Shown one piece after another: positions 45,491 through 57,799 of a stretch of DNA of 64,000 nt. The stretch lies in NCBI GenBank assembly GCA_007115705.1, contig QXEO01000339.1:1796308-1860307 (forward strand). Direction: 5' to 3'. The position numbers and the translations under genes are program-made. Source of the DNA: Dactylis glomerata (taxonomy: Eukaryota; Streptophyta; Magnoliopsida; Poales; Poaceae). The stretch's first letter is position 1; the number at the start of each line of letters is the position of its first letter. The notes under the pieces are model-generated. The model saw only the letters and a list, made by a program, of their open reading frames with translations, did no database searches and had not been told where the DNA came from.

Positions 45491-48077
45491 GCATCTTTGC
45501 AAATTACTGCGCCTAGCTCAAAGGCGTTAAAGAAAAGCACTCTTGGGAGATAACCCATTGTTTATTTTTCAGTACTTTTTCTTTTATTTGAGTCTTGGAA
45601 GTTATTACTACTGTAATAACCTCTCCTTATCCTTTTTATTTCGTTTTTGTGCCAAGAGAAGCCTCTAATTTGAGTGAGGTAAGATTTGGGGATGTTGCTG
45701 TCCTGAAACTGTTTTCGTTGCTGCACCGTAAAAATTCGTAAAACTTCTCTGTATATCTTTTGGACCTGCGATTTATTGTGCATATGTCCCAGGTTATATC
45801 CAAACTTTCATTAGTTGAACACTTTTTGATTTAAGCAACAGAAAACCCCTAAAAAATTCGACCTTTGTCAGCTGTTCTATTTTGACAGATTTCTGCCAAT
45901 ATTTGTGTTTGCCGCTTTATCGCTTTCTTTTGAGTTCTTTTGATCACGGAACTTTTGGGGAAGTTGCTACAGTAGTTTATGCTTAATATGTGGTGGTTTT
46001 AGGTTGAAACCTGAAGCAAAAAGGGTTGATTCAATGTTATGCTTACACTAATGTTGCTAATAGATTTGTGTTTAGTTTTGTATGAAGGAAGTTTTCAAGT
46101 GTAGGGATTGGAGAATGATGAGATGAGTTGAAGAATGGACAAAAGCTCAAGCTTGGGGATGCCCATGCATCACCCCAAGAAATATCTAAGAGGTACAAGC
46201 GTCAAAGCTTGGGGATGCCCCCGAGGCACCCCTTCTTCATCGGCAGAAATTAGGTCACCTTTCAAGACACTATATTTTTATTGCTTCATGCACTATGCGT
46301 TTTTCTTGGAGCGTCAGTTGTTTTAGTTTTTAGTTTTATTTTGTTTTGTTTGCTGCAATAAATGGTTAGATCACATCAAATTTCCTTTGGAGGAGATGTA
46401 CTCATTTTCATTTGCCAAGAACACTCCGTTTTTCATTCTTATAATTTCACCGAGTGTTCTTCTTTTTCTGCTACTGCTTTTGGTTTTCATTTTCACCCTG
46501 ATTAGCATTCAGAACTTGTCATATCTTTTGATCAAGGTGTATTTTTGCCTCTGGTCTTTATTGGTTTTTATCAAAAGAGGTGTTTATAAAAAGTTCGAAT
46601 GGTGTTGGAAAAGAGAAAAAGTTTCATTCAAAAAAGTGGTACAAAAAGGAGCTTGTGTAGACTGCGGCTTAGGCTTTTGCATGTCGTGCTTGATGTCTTT
46701 TTGATAGTATGCTTAGTGGTTTTGCTGTAGCATGACTTGTCTCAAATAAATGAGATTGCTTGATGAGCCTTTGAAAAAAATCATGCGTTGTTTTTATTAT
46801 ATGGAAGCATTTATTTGGTTTTCTCCTTTGATGCTTTATTTGGGTTGACTTGGCGCATGCTCACACATGTTAGACTCATACAAAGTCGCCAATAGCCTCT
46901 ATGATCATTTAGTTTTTGACTTTTGATGCCATATTATGCTTCTTTTAATGTCGCTTTGTCGCTTTGCATGATTATGGCCATTATTGCTCTCTTAGTTGGT
47001 CGCTCCCAGTCTTTTGCTAGCCCTCGCCTTGTACTGAGTATGAGCTCTACTCGTGCATCCAACTCCCAAAAACCAAGTTTGCCATTGTGTCCACTATAAA
47101 CTCCCATGCATGGTATTTGTAAGCCATTCCAAAGTAAATTTTCATGTGCTACCTTTCAAAAACTTTCAACTACTTCTCGTTTTGTGCCACTGTTTTTAGC
47201 TCATGGGGACGTAGTGGTCGGATTTGCTATCTTCCATATTGCTTATTCCAAAAATAAAAAAAAGAGAAAAAAAGAAAAGAAAAAAAGGCACTCCTCCATG
47301 GAATGTGAATGTTGGTGGGCACCCGATGGAATCGGTTAGCCATGGTTTGAGAAAGAAAAAAAGGTGGGGAGGAGTGCCAAGCTTTATAAAAGAGCACAAA
47401 AGTGCCAATCTCTCTCTCAAAAACTTGCTTCATTTTTGTATGGAAGATAGTAAGAATCCCATTGCTAGTCGTTGACAAAGACAACCACCTCTCAAAACCA
47501 ATTTTTATCTCTCTGTTTTACAAATGAAAAGCTCTAGCACATGTTTAATCACTGCTTCCCTCTGCGAAGGGCCCTTCTTTTACTTTTATGTTGAGTCACC
47601 ACCTTCTACCTTTATGCACCATTAAGAGAGCATAGTTGTCATTCTTAGTGCAATGTGCATTGTCCCAAAGTTTTCATTGATTGATTCATATTGATGGTTT
47701 CACTTGTTCTTAAATTATTTGTATCTAGTCGCCCTCTTAAACTTGAAGGTGTCCTATGCATTTATGTTTTGCTCTCTTTGAAGGACAAGCTGAAAACCAT
47801 TTGTATGTTTTTCCTTATGATTTGAACACACGTTTGACCTTCATTGTTTCATTATTCATGATCTTTTGTTTGTGTTCATTTTTATGTTTACGACATGGTT
47901 GCTAAGTTCTATTGTCATGATTATATCTTTCATGCCCATATTTTAAGTTCTTATGATCCCAGCTCACAAATGCTTACATATATGATCAAGATTGTGTAGG
48001 TGCATGTCACCTCAAAAATTATTCTTTTGTTATCACTTACCTACTCGAGGACGAGCAGGAGTTAAGCTTGGGGATGC
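45491..48077 (+). other. Element C non-coding interior and polypurine tract
   Basis: Begins with CTAGCTCAAAGGCGTTAAAG and matches the interior of E in order over about 2.5 kb, though no ORF is conserved. At 46150-46235 AAGCTTGGGGATGCCC occurs twice. The first copy forms the perfect inverted repeat CTTGGGG...CCCCAAG. A third AAGCTTGGGGATGC is the polypurine tract at 48064-48077, next to the 3' LTR. An A/G-rich stretch lies at 47250-47290. Confidence 0.75.
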
Positions 48078-49646
48078 TGATACGTCTCAAACGTATCTAT
48101 AATTTTTGATGCTCCATGCTTGTTTTTACACCATTTGCCTTGTGTTTCGTTACACTTCGTGGCGTTTTTATGCGATTTCCGGAACTAACCTATTAACAAG
48201 ATGCCACAGTGCCAGTTCCCTATTTTCTGCTGTTTTTGTGTTTCAGAGTGATACATAGGAAATATTCTCGGAATTGGACAAAACAAGTTCCTGAAGTCTT
48301 ATTTTTCCCGGGAGCATCCAGACATCCGAAGAGAGGAAGGAGAGGGGCCACAAGCCTCCCTCACATAGGGCTGGCGCGGCCCAGGCCCTGGCCGTGCCAC
48401 CCTGGTGTGAGGAGGCCTGGGGGCGCCTCTGACACCGCCCCTTCGCCTATAAGAAGCCTCAGGATGGAAAACCCTAGAGGAGTCGGGAATTTTCCAGAAA
48501 GAGTTCCGCAGCTCCGCCGCCATCACCGACGAATTTCGGGGGACAGAAGTCTCTGTTCCGGCACCCTGCCGAGATGGGGAAGTGCCCCCGGAGCCATCTC
48601 CATCGGTCTCCATCGCCGTCTCCGCCATCTCCATCGACCTCACCGCCATCTCCATCAACCTTGCTGTCTCCTATGATGAGGAGGGAGTAGTTCATCCCCG
48701 GGGCTGAGGGCTCTACCGGTAGCTATGTGGTTCACCTCTCTCTCCCATGATGTGATCTTTATGTGATCGTGAGCTTTGTATCATGTTGAACAAGTAGATG
48801 TTATTATTCAGATATTATGCTACTCCTATGCTTAATTATTATAGTGTACTCTAGTGGTGATTATTAAAGTAATCTATTCCTCCTGCCATGGTGTAACGGT
48901 GACAGTGCGTGCATCGTGGTGGTACTTGGTTTAGGCTATGATTGTGATCTCTTGTGGATTATGAGAGTAATTACTACTATGATAGTATTGAAGTGATCTA
49001 TTCCTCCTTTCATGGTGTAATGTTGACAGTGTGTGCACCGTGTTAGTACTTGGTCTAAGTTGCAATAATATCTATCTTGAATTGTGGTCTGATTTGGATG
49101 TCTCTATGAGTGGTGTTTGTCAAGTACTTGATGAACTTTAAGGGGTGCTTCTGTAGCCACTACACAATGATTAGTGTTATTCAGTAGGAGAGTAATTCAG
49201 AGTACCATAGTGGAGAGAAGTTGTTTATTTGTTCAATCATGTTATATTGTTGGGAGTGTGTCCACTAGTGAAAGTATGATCCCTAGGCCTTGTTTCCAAG
49301 CTTTGCATACCGTTTACTTGATGTTTTGTTACTTGTTTGCTCGCAGCGATTTTTATTCCATATTGCAGTTACTACTTATAATCATCTATACCACTTGTAT
49401 TTCACTATCTCTTCGCCGAACTAGTGCACCTATACATCTGACAAGTGTATTGGGTGTGTTGGGGACACAAGAGACTTTCTGTATCATAATTGCAGGGTTG
49501 CTTGAGAGGGATAGCTTTGACCTCTAACCTCCCTGAGTTCGATAAACCTTGGGTGATCCACTTAAGGGAAACTTGCTGCTGTTCTACAAACCTCTGCACT
49601 TGGAGGCCCAACAAGTGTCTACAAGAATAGAAGTGCGTACACATCA
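48078..49646 (+). repeat. Element C 3' LTR
   Basis: 1569 bp, same length as the 5' LTR, about 33 substitutions by eye, ends ACACATCA before TSD GTTCA. Confidence 0.95.
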
Positions 49647-49651
49647 GTTCA

Positions 49652-49818
49652 CAATATTGTTCAACAAGCAACTCAAACAGACATTATTAACATTTTAATC
49701 ACGACAAACAACCAAGAAATAGTACTTCCAGAGGTTTGCACAAAAAGTTTTTGTTGGCCCTCATTTTTGGTTCACTAAACACTACTTAAATAGGTTTACA
49801 AAAAGTGGGGTGTTAGAG
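49652..49818 (-). repeat. Element B 3' LTR, proximal part
   Basis: Matches 57633-57799. Terminal bases GTTAGA on the plus strand against GTTACA in the other LTR. Confidence 0.9.
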
Positions 49819-52140
49819 CTCTTCACCCCTTAAACAGAATCTCATTCCGAGATTCCTAAGCGTAGTAGTAAGAGGTGTTGAGACTAAGTTAGAGTTAGGC
49901 TACAATGGTTTCACTTCCAACTCACCGATGATACTTTGAGTTGTGTCTAGGACTTGCTCTTGCCGAATATGTAGATCATCTTCCTTTGCTGCAGTTGATG
50001 GCCGAAGAGTTAGTGTTGCCGAAGGTATCTTGTCGAAACCTTGTCGAGATACTTTTAAGGTTAGCAGGGTTAGGCTATCAAGTATGCCCGAAAAGATTCT
50101 TCGAGAGTTAGAAGGTTTCTAGCTCACAAATTGAGGTCTTGAAGAGTCGAGGCTTCTCGGGTAGCTTTTATTGTCTTGGGGTTGTCGCTTCCTTCATATA
50201 TACTGATGGAGTCTTCAATTTTTGGTGTTGCATCTTGAAGCTTGATGTTGGTGTAGACCATTAGTCTCGAGCTTGCAGTCCTCTGAGGATGGTAAACAAG
50301 GGCATTTATGCTTCGATCTTGATAGGCATGCCAAATCTGTCGACTTAGTCCTCTATGCTTCCTAACTACCAAGGCGCAGGTTAGTCCTAATAGAAACCAT
50401 TCTTCTGGATTGTCTTGTGTTTTGAGCTAAAAATGCTCTAGGTGACGGCGCACCACCAACGCTGTGTCTTCCAGTAGTCAATGATCTGTTCCTTCTTGTC
50501 TTCGGGTTGATTGAGACCATTGAAGATCTTCTTGCTTCCCTGTATTCTTGTAGCCTTGACGATCTTGAGGTATATTGGGATACCTTGAGTCGACTTCATC
50601 TTCTGAGAAATCTTCATGTGGGTTTCTACCCATGGCATAAGTCCGTTTTGGTTTCAAACCCGTCAAAAATTTGGATGAGCAAGTGAGTTAGTTAGAAAAG
50701 TCTTCACTTCTTCTCGTTGCTATCCCCACAAACATCTCCTAAATGCAGAGTCGACATAGATGGCTTGATTTTGGAGAGTCTTCATCCTTCTATTTGCTCA
50801 GTGGAGATCAAGCACGTGAGTCTTCGGGCTTCAAGTGGCTATAACAGGTTGATCTTTGAAAGTTAGGCTTGGCTTTGACACTTCCATGCTCCAGGTTAGC
50901 TGGCTTGTTAGAAGATTTGCAGGTGCTGGGGGTGTTAAGAAAGTACCATCAATGTTAGCAAAACTCTAGATTTAAGGTTAGACAACCTAGGTTAGTGAAG
51001 TCTTTGTCTTCTAGAAGTCCTTTGTAGTCCAGGCGGGTCTGTCTTCTGCTTCCCTGATGTTGTGAAGGGGGTCTTGATGAAGCTCGAAGCACGTAGCAAA
51101 AATTTTCGCGTCGAATCTTAGGGAGGTGTTGGGATAAGAGTTATAATCCACACAGGGTTGGAGTTAGTGTTTTACTAATAAATTATCTATGCTACTCAAG
51201 GTAACATAAATCGATGAGAGGGAAAACACATTCTAGAGGGGCTTCCTATTCAGGGTTTTACGCACTTGAGGGTTTTTAAGGCCAAGAGGCCAAAAACAAG
51301 CACAATCACAAGGTAACAATACACACTCAAGAAACACACCAAGCAACTGCAACAACATCAAGAACACTCAACGTACTACGGGTGCCAAGGACACCTAACA
51401 TCCCGCAATACTTGGGGTTAGCTCAATCAACGCAATTGAGCTCATCCTATTATTCCTAGGGGTCAGGTTGATCGTAGTAGTTGACTCCTTCATTTTCTGG
51501 TTTCTGGCTTCAGCTAAAACTTGATGGCGGTTGATGGTGAAGCTGCAGTGTTGTTGAACTGCCGATATAGAGTTGGGAAGTGCAGATTTTCAGGTCTTCT
51601 CATCTCGCATCACATTGTTGTGAGGTCCTCGGAAGGGCCATTGAAGTTCTCCATATGTGGCAATGTCTCGTGACAGGCCTAAAAATTTCTAGTCAAGCAA
51701 TTGAGTACTTGGTCCTTGGCGACTGCAAAAGTGCGAGTCCAGGGAGGAACAAAGTCAGTTCCTTGACAGAGCCATTGGTGTCAACCAAAGGCAAAGTAAT
51801 TGTCAACACTCTTCTTTCCTTGCGGTTGGGGGAGGTTTTCAAGACGTCCTTCTGAATATTTGCTTCATCCTGTGTTGCTAAGTTTCAAGTCTAATTGGGG
51901 TATAACGTCCATTATTTAAATTTGAAGTGGGAAAGACAAGAGAGTAAAATCTTTAAAATCCTTGAAAAATTAGAGAGGTGAGATTAGAAGTTTTGAAAAG
52001 GGTAAGTAAGGTATAAACCATACTATTGGCTACTTAGGAGAATAAACTTTGCAATTAGTCTTAGCAAAATACTACTTTTCCTATCTAACGCCCATGCTAA
52101 CTAAGGTCTCCTACAGTCAGGATGGCTCTGATACCAACTC
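49819..52140 (-). other. Element B interior, no recognisable domain
   Basis: The minus strand starts with PBS TTGGTATCAGAGCC (52139-52126) and ends with polypurine TTTAAGGGGTGAAGAGC (49835-49819). Open stretches of 60-90 codons at 50638-50438 and 50372-50124 have no family motif and no zinc knuckle. Interior blocks next to the PBS (AGGAGACCTTAGTTAG) also occur in element A at about 27953-27968. I see no gag, protease or polymerase. Confidence 0.7.
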
Positions 52141-53903
52141 GGTGGGGACCCCGGATTACCCATCCGGAATACCCGATATGCATACAATTCACGATCCCAT
52201 GATCAGTGTGTCATGAATCCACATATCCGAGTCGATAACAGAATTACATCATCCATTACAGTACCGAGTAATATACTTACAATTGGTCACATGACCAAGT
52301 ATGATATTGGCATGCAGGGCAATTCTACAACTAAGCAGCGGATACCAAGCAGCGTTGATGACCCATGTCATGCCTACTACCCTACAGGCAACTGACTGGG
52401 AGATGTTCCTAGTTTGCACCGGCGCCATCATACCATCACCGTCTTCATCGAATTCTTGCTCCACGTCTGACCAAGTTAATAGCCAGGGACAAAGCCGTGA
52501 GTACATTTTGAATTGTACTCGCAAACCATCTAAAGAGAGAGTGAACTGATATGCAGTTTGGCTGTAGCAAAGAAAGGCTCTAATCTAGTTTATCCTAACT
52601 AGTAAATTGTTTGTGTCGATATAGCATGTCTTACGACATTTCTATATCCTTATTAAAGAAAACATTTAGAAAACCTTTTTAGTAAAAATCTCTAGGAAAG
52701 GGGGAATCTCATTTATTCTTCAAGAGAGAGAGGGCCGGTGGTCAATCGAACATAACCACCTTCCTTTATAAAACCGGGTCAATCACACATGACCCTCTCC
52801 ATTCCTTCGGCAGTACCCTTCAAGTACTCCGAACCATAACCGTGCCACGGCAGTACCCTCCGAGTACTCCATCCGGCACCTTTCTCCATTTTTTCGAAAA
52901 TAGTTTTGTAAAACCAAAACCTAACACAGGTTAAGTATGGCCATTCCAACCGTCCATGACCGAGGACTCGGCTATTCGAATAGATTACACTCTGTAGAGG
53001 TTGTACACTTTACCCACACCATCCGGATACTCATCGTGTGGGCATCATCCTTGCATAGCATACTATGCCACGACAAGCACCCGATCAGAGCATTCCATTC
53101 ATCTACCTTAGTACGGGTGCCTACCCTATGGAGTTAACCTCCCCGGCGAACCCTGGCAGCCTACCTCCATTTTCTCAAGTGTAGCTCCAGTACCACGGCG
53201 GGAGAACCCAAGTGTCTTCCGGACGGGTAGCCTATTGGCAGGCCCGCTACACTGTTGCCTACCAGTTGTGACAACCCAGATTCCTGGGTCCTACAAACCC
53301 TTATATAGTATGAGGCTCCCCGCACTAAAGCAGACAAACTTTGGACTAAGCCCTGTCCCATACCAGGGTAATGTGGTTGCACGGGAGTAATTGGTTTGGC
53401 GAACACTTATACACAATGCCACTTTTCATAAAACCACCAACTCCTTTATCTCCCATGTCCAACTCCATGTTTATAAAACCTTTTGAAAAACATTTCAGTG
53501 GAGTAGTCACTACTCCAAGGTTTTTGAAAACTTTTTCGAAATCTTTCCAGAGAGTGTTCCCATCCTAGAGTTTTTGGCTCCACTACAAGTTTTCCCAAGG
53601 ACATTGATGCTAACAATCAAGTCTCTAGTAAAAAGGGGTGTTGAGTAGGTCACAAGGGGTGTCATCTCAATGGATGATATCAAGTCAACTTGTGGAGCTA
53701 AGTCGCCAACTATTGCTATATAGAGAATAATAGCAATATAGAAACAATGCATAATAAGAAAACAGTAATAAAACAATGCAAAGTGAATTATTAGGATTCA
53801 GGTATGCAACAAGTAGATGGCTTGCCTTGAGTGGCTTGTCCCTGGTCCTCCTCTTCTTGATACTCAAAGAATTTCCCCTCCTCCACACACTCGTCGTTCG
53901 ATT

Positions 53904-55021
53904 CTATCGTCGGAAAAATTAACAATACACAATAAGCACACATGCATACATAATTCACACACAAGACATGCAACACACAACTCCATCAATGAGTATCTGA
54001 AACAAACAAGTTTAGATTCTGAACCAAGAATCCATCTTACAAAAAGTAATACCACTCAATAGTAATCAGGCAATTTCTAATGGTGAATACACCCTATGCA
54101 CAAAGAAAACACCTTGTAGGCATCACTCTATATCAAAGCATGACAACCAGCATATCATCAGGTAGCTAACACAATTACAAAACCAAACCAATTGGAGTCA
54201 ATCCAAAATAGGTTAGGGTTAATTTATAATGATTTTCCTAGTCTCAATTATCACTAGATGTGCAAAATAAATCCTAAAATCTTTCTGTAGCTCCTAAAAA
54301 TCCTACCAGAGGTCAAGTTGAAGAGCTACAGAAATGCACAACACACAAGAGTTTGAATCACTCCAAAAGCTTATATCTATTTGGCACAATAAATAAAACA
54401 ATGCTAATTTCTATTAACACCAAAATAATTACTGCAGAGAAAACAATACCCCTAAAATAGCAAAACCAATTTCTCTAGCTTCACAGTACAACATACCATC
54501 ACTGAAAATTGGAAACACACATTTTCAATTTACAAAACATCACATTTGGATTTTTTGAATCAAAAAGAACTAGATCTGCACATTTAATTATCAAACAATC
54601 TACATGTCCCTATAAAATATGCATGCTGCACCATTGCACATCTAACTAAATAAGGAGTCTACAGAAATTTGAATCATTCAAAATGGGTTCATATTTATTT
54701 TTCTACGAATTTTAGAAGTTCACAGATCTGGAAGAAATAACAATGGAAATTTCTTTAAAAAGCATTGGGCCAGATCTGAGGCGGACCCGGGCGGCACAGT
54801 GCCGGGGCGGCCCAGTTCTGACGCATCGCGCGTGGCAGGCCGATTCAAAGGGGCTGCCAGGCAGGCCCCGGCTGTCAATGGCGGAAGGAGCCCAAAGCGG
54901 TAAGGAGTGCCGCCAGCCGTCCGATCTAATGGAAGATCGACGGCTGCATGCCGTCTTCTTCCTCGCAATAGCTGTGGCGAGAGCAAACCCTAATACGCAC
55001 AGGGATGCTGTGGGGGCTCAC
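53904..55021 (-). other. Probable intron within element B LTR
   Basis: GTGAGCC donor and T-rich...CGATAG acceptor, 1118 bp, AT-rich, in the same arrangement as the 838-bp candidate in element A. Inferred from sequence only. Confidence 0.4.
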
Positions 55022-55420
55022 CTAGGGCTGCTCCAAGTCATCGGGGAGATGTTGGCACAGATGCGGAGGTCACGGCGGCTCCAGGGGTGCTCTTGGCGCG
55101 GCGATTGGGGCTCGGACGCCTCGGCTTCGTCCGCGATGGAGCTACAGGGAAGAGATGGTAGCGATGGCTACAAGATTCTGCTAATCAAACGGATGCCATG
55201 GTTAGTTAGATCTCGAGGAGGGGAGCAAAACTATGCATGTAGGGAGAGAGAGAAGCGGCAGTAGGGACAGCAGCATCCGCCACTGCTGCTTGAAGTCGGT
55301 GGTGATAGCGAGCTCCACACAGCAGGGAAGGCCAGGGCGGTGTTATCCTTCCTCTGTATAGTGAGTGGAGTGAAGAGAGGGGAAATGGCTTGCAAACCAA
55401 GGCTCAGGCCCGGTCTCGAA

Positions 55421-55430
55421 GTATTTATGG
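55421..55430 (-). promoter_or_regulatory. Element B LTR TATA-like box
   Basis: Minus strand CCATAAATAC upstream of the GC-rich leader; also present in the other LTR near 40845. Confidence 0.5.
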
Positions 55431-57799
55431 TGGGGCAGTGAGCTCGGAGCACGGTGGGTTCCATCGGACGCGATTGGCTAGGGAGGCGGCGTTCTGAGAA
55501 CGGCGTTGTGGACTAAGCCCAGTGGTGGGGTTGGTGGAGTCGGTAACTCTTTGGCTCAGTCGGAAAACGAGAAGGTTCAGTTTGGGTGCGTACGGTTTTG
55601 GGCTTGCCTTTGACGCGTCGGTGGACGATGGGACTGGGAAAAGGTGGGGTACTGACTGGGGCTCGATGCCATGCATGTACGTGCAGCATGCAACATTGGT
55701 GCGGGTGTGCACGGCTCGGAATGCGGTGCCCGCTCTGGGGTGCTCTCGGTGTAGAGGAGGGGTGTAGGCGCGTGCTATGGCGAGGGGACAGGTCCTGGGG
55801 TGGTCTCCTGTCGGCAGTGTGACTCGGGTGTCCGTCGGGTGGCTAGGGAGAAAAAGAGAGGGAGGGAAGGGTGCGCAAGCCGGGTCTCTATTCGGTGGGG
55901 TCGTGGTGACTAGCTGGAGGCTTGTTGGTCGTCGGTTGGGGGTTAGCATGAGGGGAGAGGAAGAGCAAGATCCTGGCAGGTTTGCAATTTTGGGTGCCTC
56001 TCAATGTCTCCAATGAGGTGAGACAAAAACGACACTGTAGCTAGGTTAGTAGGTTGCAGATGTGAGGGAGATGGGGCTGGTGTTCAATGTGTCTCCCTCT
56101 TTCTAGTTTTAGAAAAAAGAATTAGATGGAAGAGGGGATGTGGGTTAGGGACTTGGTTTGAATTTAAATTCAAATGAAGTTTGCAAATACTAGGAAGGTG
56201 TAGATTGTGGTGGTACGATTTAGAGTTAAAAATTGAATTTATATAGAGGAAGGAATGCCTAGTGGCATGAGCTTTGATCACCAAATAGATCTCCATTTGC
56301 AAGGGAATAAGACACAATAAACCAAATAGTGAGGGGTTTACTTGGATAACAAGGCTATGTTTTTCTTATGGGGAGGTAAGTAATTCCAATAAATACAACT
56401 AGTTTTATTTCACCAACCCCTCCATATATTAAGTTGGTCTAGAATTTGATTCAGGATTTGGGAGAGAAAGGGTAAGAGATCAAAGGATGGAGGATAGGAA
56501 AGGTATGAAAAGAGAAATTTAAAATTCCAGAGAAACAACCAAGGGATAAATGAGATATAATAGATGGAATTCAAGGATAGTGCTGAGGTGAGGTTAGCTA
56601 TTGTTTAAGAGCAAGGACAGAGTCATAAATCAAGCCAAAATGGGTTTGAGGTGAAAAGTGTTGAATCGTTGTTGTTTTGATTTGGGTTCAAAATGCACTA
56701 GCAAGTGCATGGCTGGTTAGAGTAGATCAAAAGGGAATTAAGTATAAGTCATAGAATGACCTCTGAACTATTTACTTCGTAATCTAAAGGTGAGAGTAAA
56801 AGTACACCTGATAAGGGTCAAATGGTCATTGATTTGATTAGGGTCAGGAACTCAATTAGAACAATTAACAGATGGTCTCAGATGTCCAAGTGGTAATGGA
56901 GGGAATGGAAGATAAGATGACAAAGATGTTTCCTAGGTAGGTGCATTGTCATAGATATAGGGTAGGAGCTTAAGATAGGTGTCTAAAAATTGAATTTGTT
57001 AACTGAAGTGAAGATAGGGCCAAGTTTGAATTTTGATGGTTTGGCATTCTAACTTTCCTCTCTATTACCTCTTGGCTTCCCCTAGATGCTATCAAGCATA
57101 AATAAGGTTTTATGAGTAATAACAAGGACTAAAGGAAATTCTCAATGCAAGGTATTCATACACACAATAAGTCAAGCAAGGTCAAGCATAGTCAAACATA
57201 GTCAAACACATGCCACCAATAACTCATCATGAGAGCAATGGTTTGATCAAGTGCTCAATGGGGATCATGCATTGGTGAAGTTGAAGAGAGTTTCAAACAA
57301 AGGATTAAAGCTTTTGTAAACTTTTCAGAAACTAGTGGAGACATAAACATCTCCTTTAGAAAGTTTTCTTAAAGGTGTTTGAACCCCTTTTATAATACCA
57401 ACAAAATATAAGTTTGTAAAATAGTGGGACCACTCTACTTTGTAGGTCCCGATAATTTTGTAAATACTTAGTTTTGATAAAAGCTTTGTCTCAAAGATAA
57501 ATATTGGCTCTTGTTTTGGACAAATAACATAATTTGGAAAAAGGGAGAGGTTGCCAAGATAATGGTTCTGAAAAAATAGCTAGAAACATAAATAAAGGCA
57601 TGATCACAAGGGCACAAGGATTGCATTGGTTCACAATATTGTTCAACAAGCAACTCAAACAGACATTATTAACATAACAATCACGACAAACAAGCAAGAA
57701 ATAGTACTTCTAGAGGGTTGCACAATTTTTTTTTATTGGCACTCATTTTTGGTTCACTAAACACTACTTAAACAGGTTTACAAAAAGTGGGGTGTTACA

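Larger units (their letters stand above)
43128..49646 (+). mobile_element. Element C: non-autonomous LTR retrotransposon related to E
   Basis: Perfect TSD GTTCA (43123-43127 and 49647-49651). Two LTRs of 1569 bp each begin TGATACGTCTCAAACGTATC. The interior, 44697-48077, has a TGGCGCCGTTGCCGGGG PBS, one intact ORF (44837-45490) and a long non-coding part. I count about 33 differences between the LTRs (about 2.1%). C lies inside the 3' LTR of B, so it is younger than B. No gag, protease or polymerase is recognised. Confidence 0.95.
37559..57799 (-). mobile_element. Element B: giant-LTR non-autonomous retrotransposon, interrupted by C
   Basis: 13.7 kb without element C. Minus strand 5' LTR 57799-52141 (5659 bp), interior 52140-49819 (2322 bp), 3' LTR 49818-37559 (5736 bp after removing C). 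Ends on the minus strand are TGTAACACCCC and GGTCCCCACA. The flanks are TGGCA (37554-37558) and TGGCG (57800-57804), one mismatch in five. Placement is confirmed because the H RNase H reading frame continues exactly across B. PBS is initiator tRNA-Met type. No pol domain was found. Confidence 0.9.
52141..57799 (-). repeat. Element B 5' LTR
   Basis: 5659 bp. On the minus strand: TATA-like CCATAAATAC (55430-55421), GC-rich leader, donor CCTAG|GTGAGCC (intron from 55021), acceptor CGATAG| (53904), then a purine-rich candidate exon (53903-53791) encoding EYQEEEDQGQATQGKPS. Compared with the other LTR, about 80 bp are missing near 55755. Confidence 0.9.

Noticed and set aside
47240..47300. A/G-rich run as a polypurine primer
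   Set aside because: It is A-rich low complexity, not found at the corresponding place in E; the real tract is beside the LTR.
52126..52139. tRNA gene at the tRNA-like sequences
   Set aside because: Only the 3'-end complement is present next to LTRs (also at 8431 and 27848), so these are primer binding sites.
49819..52140. gag gene in the interior of B
   Set aside because: No capsid motif or zinc knuckle could be read in any frame; the open stretches are short.
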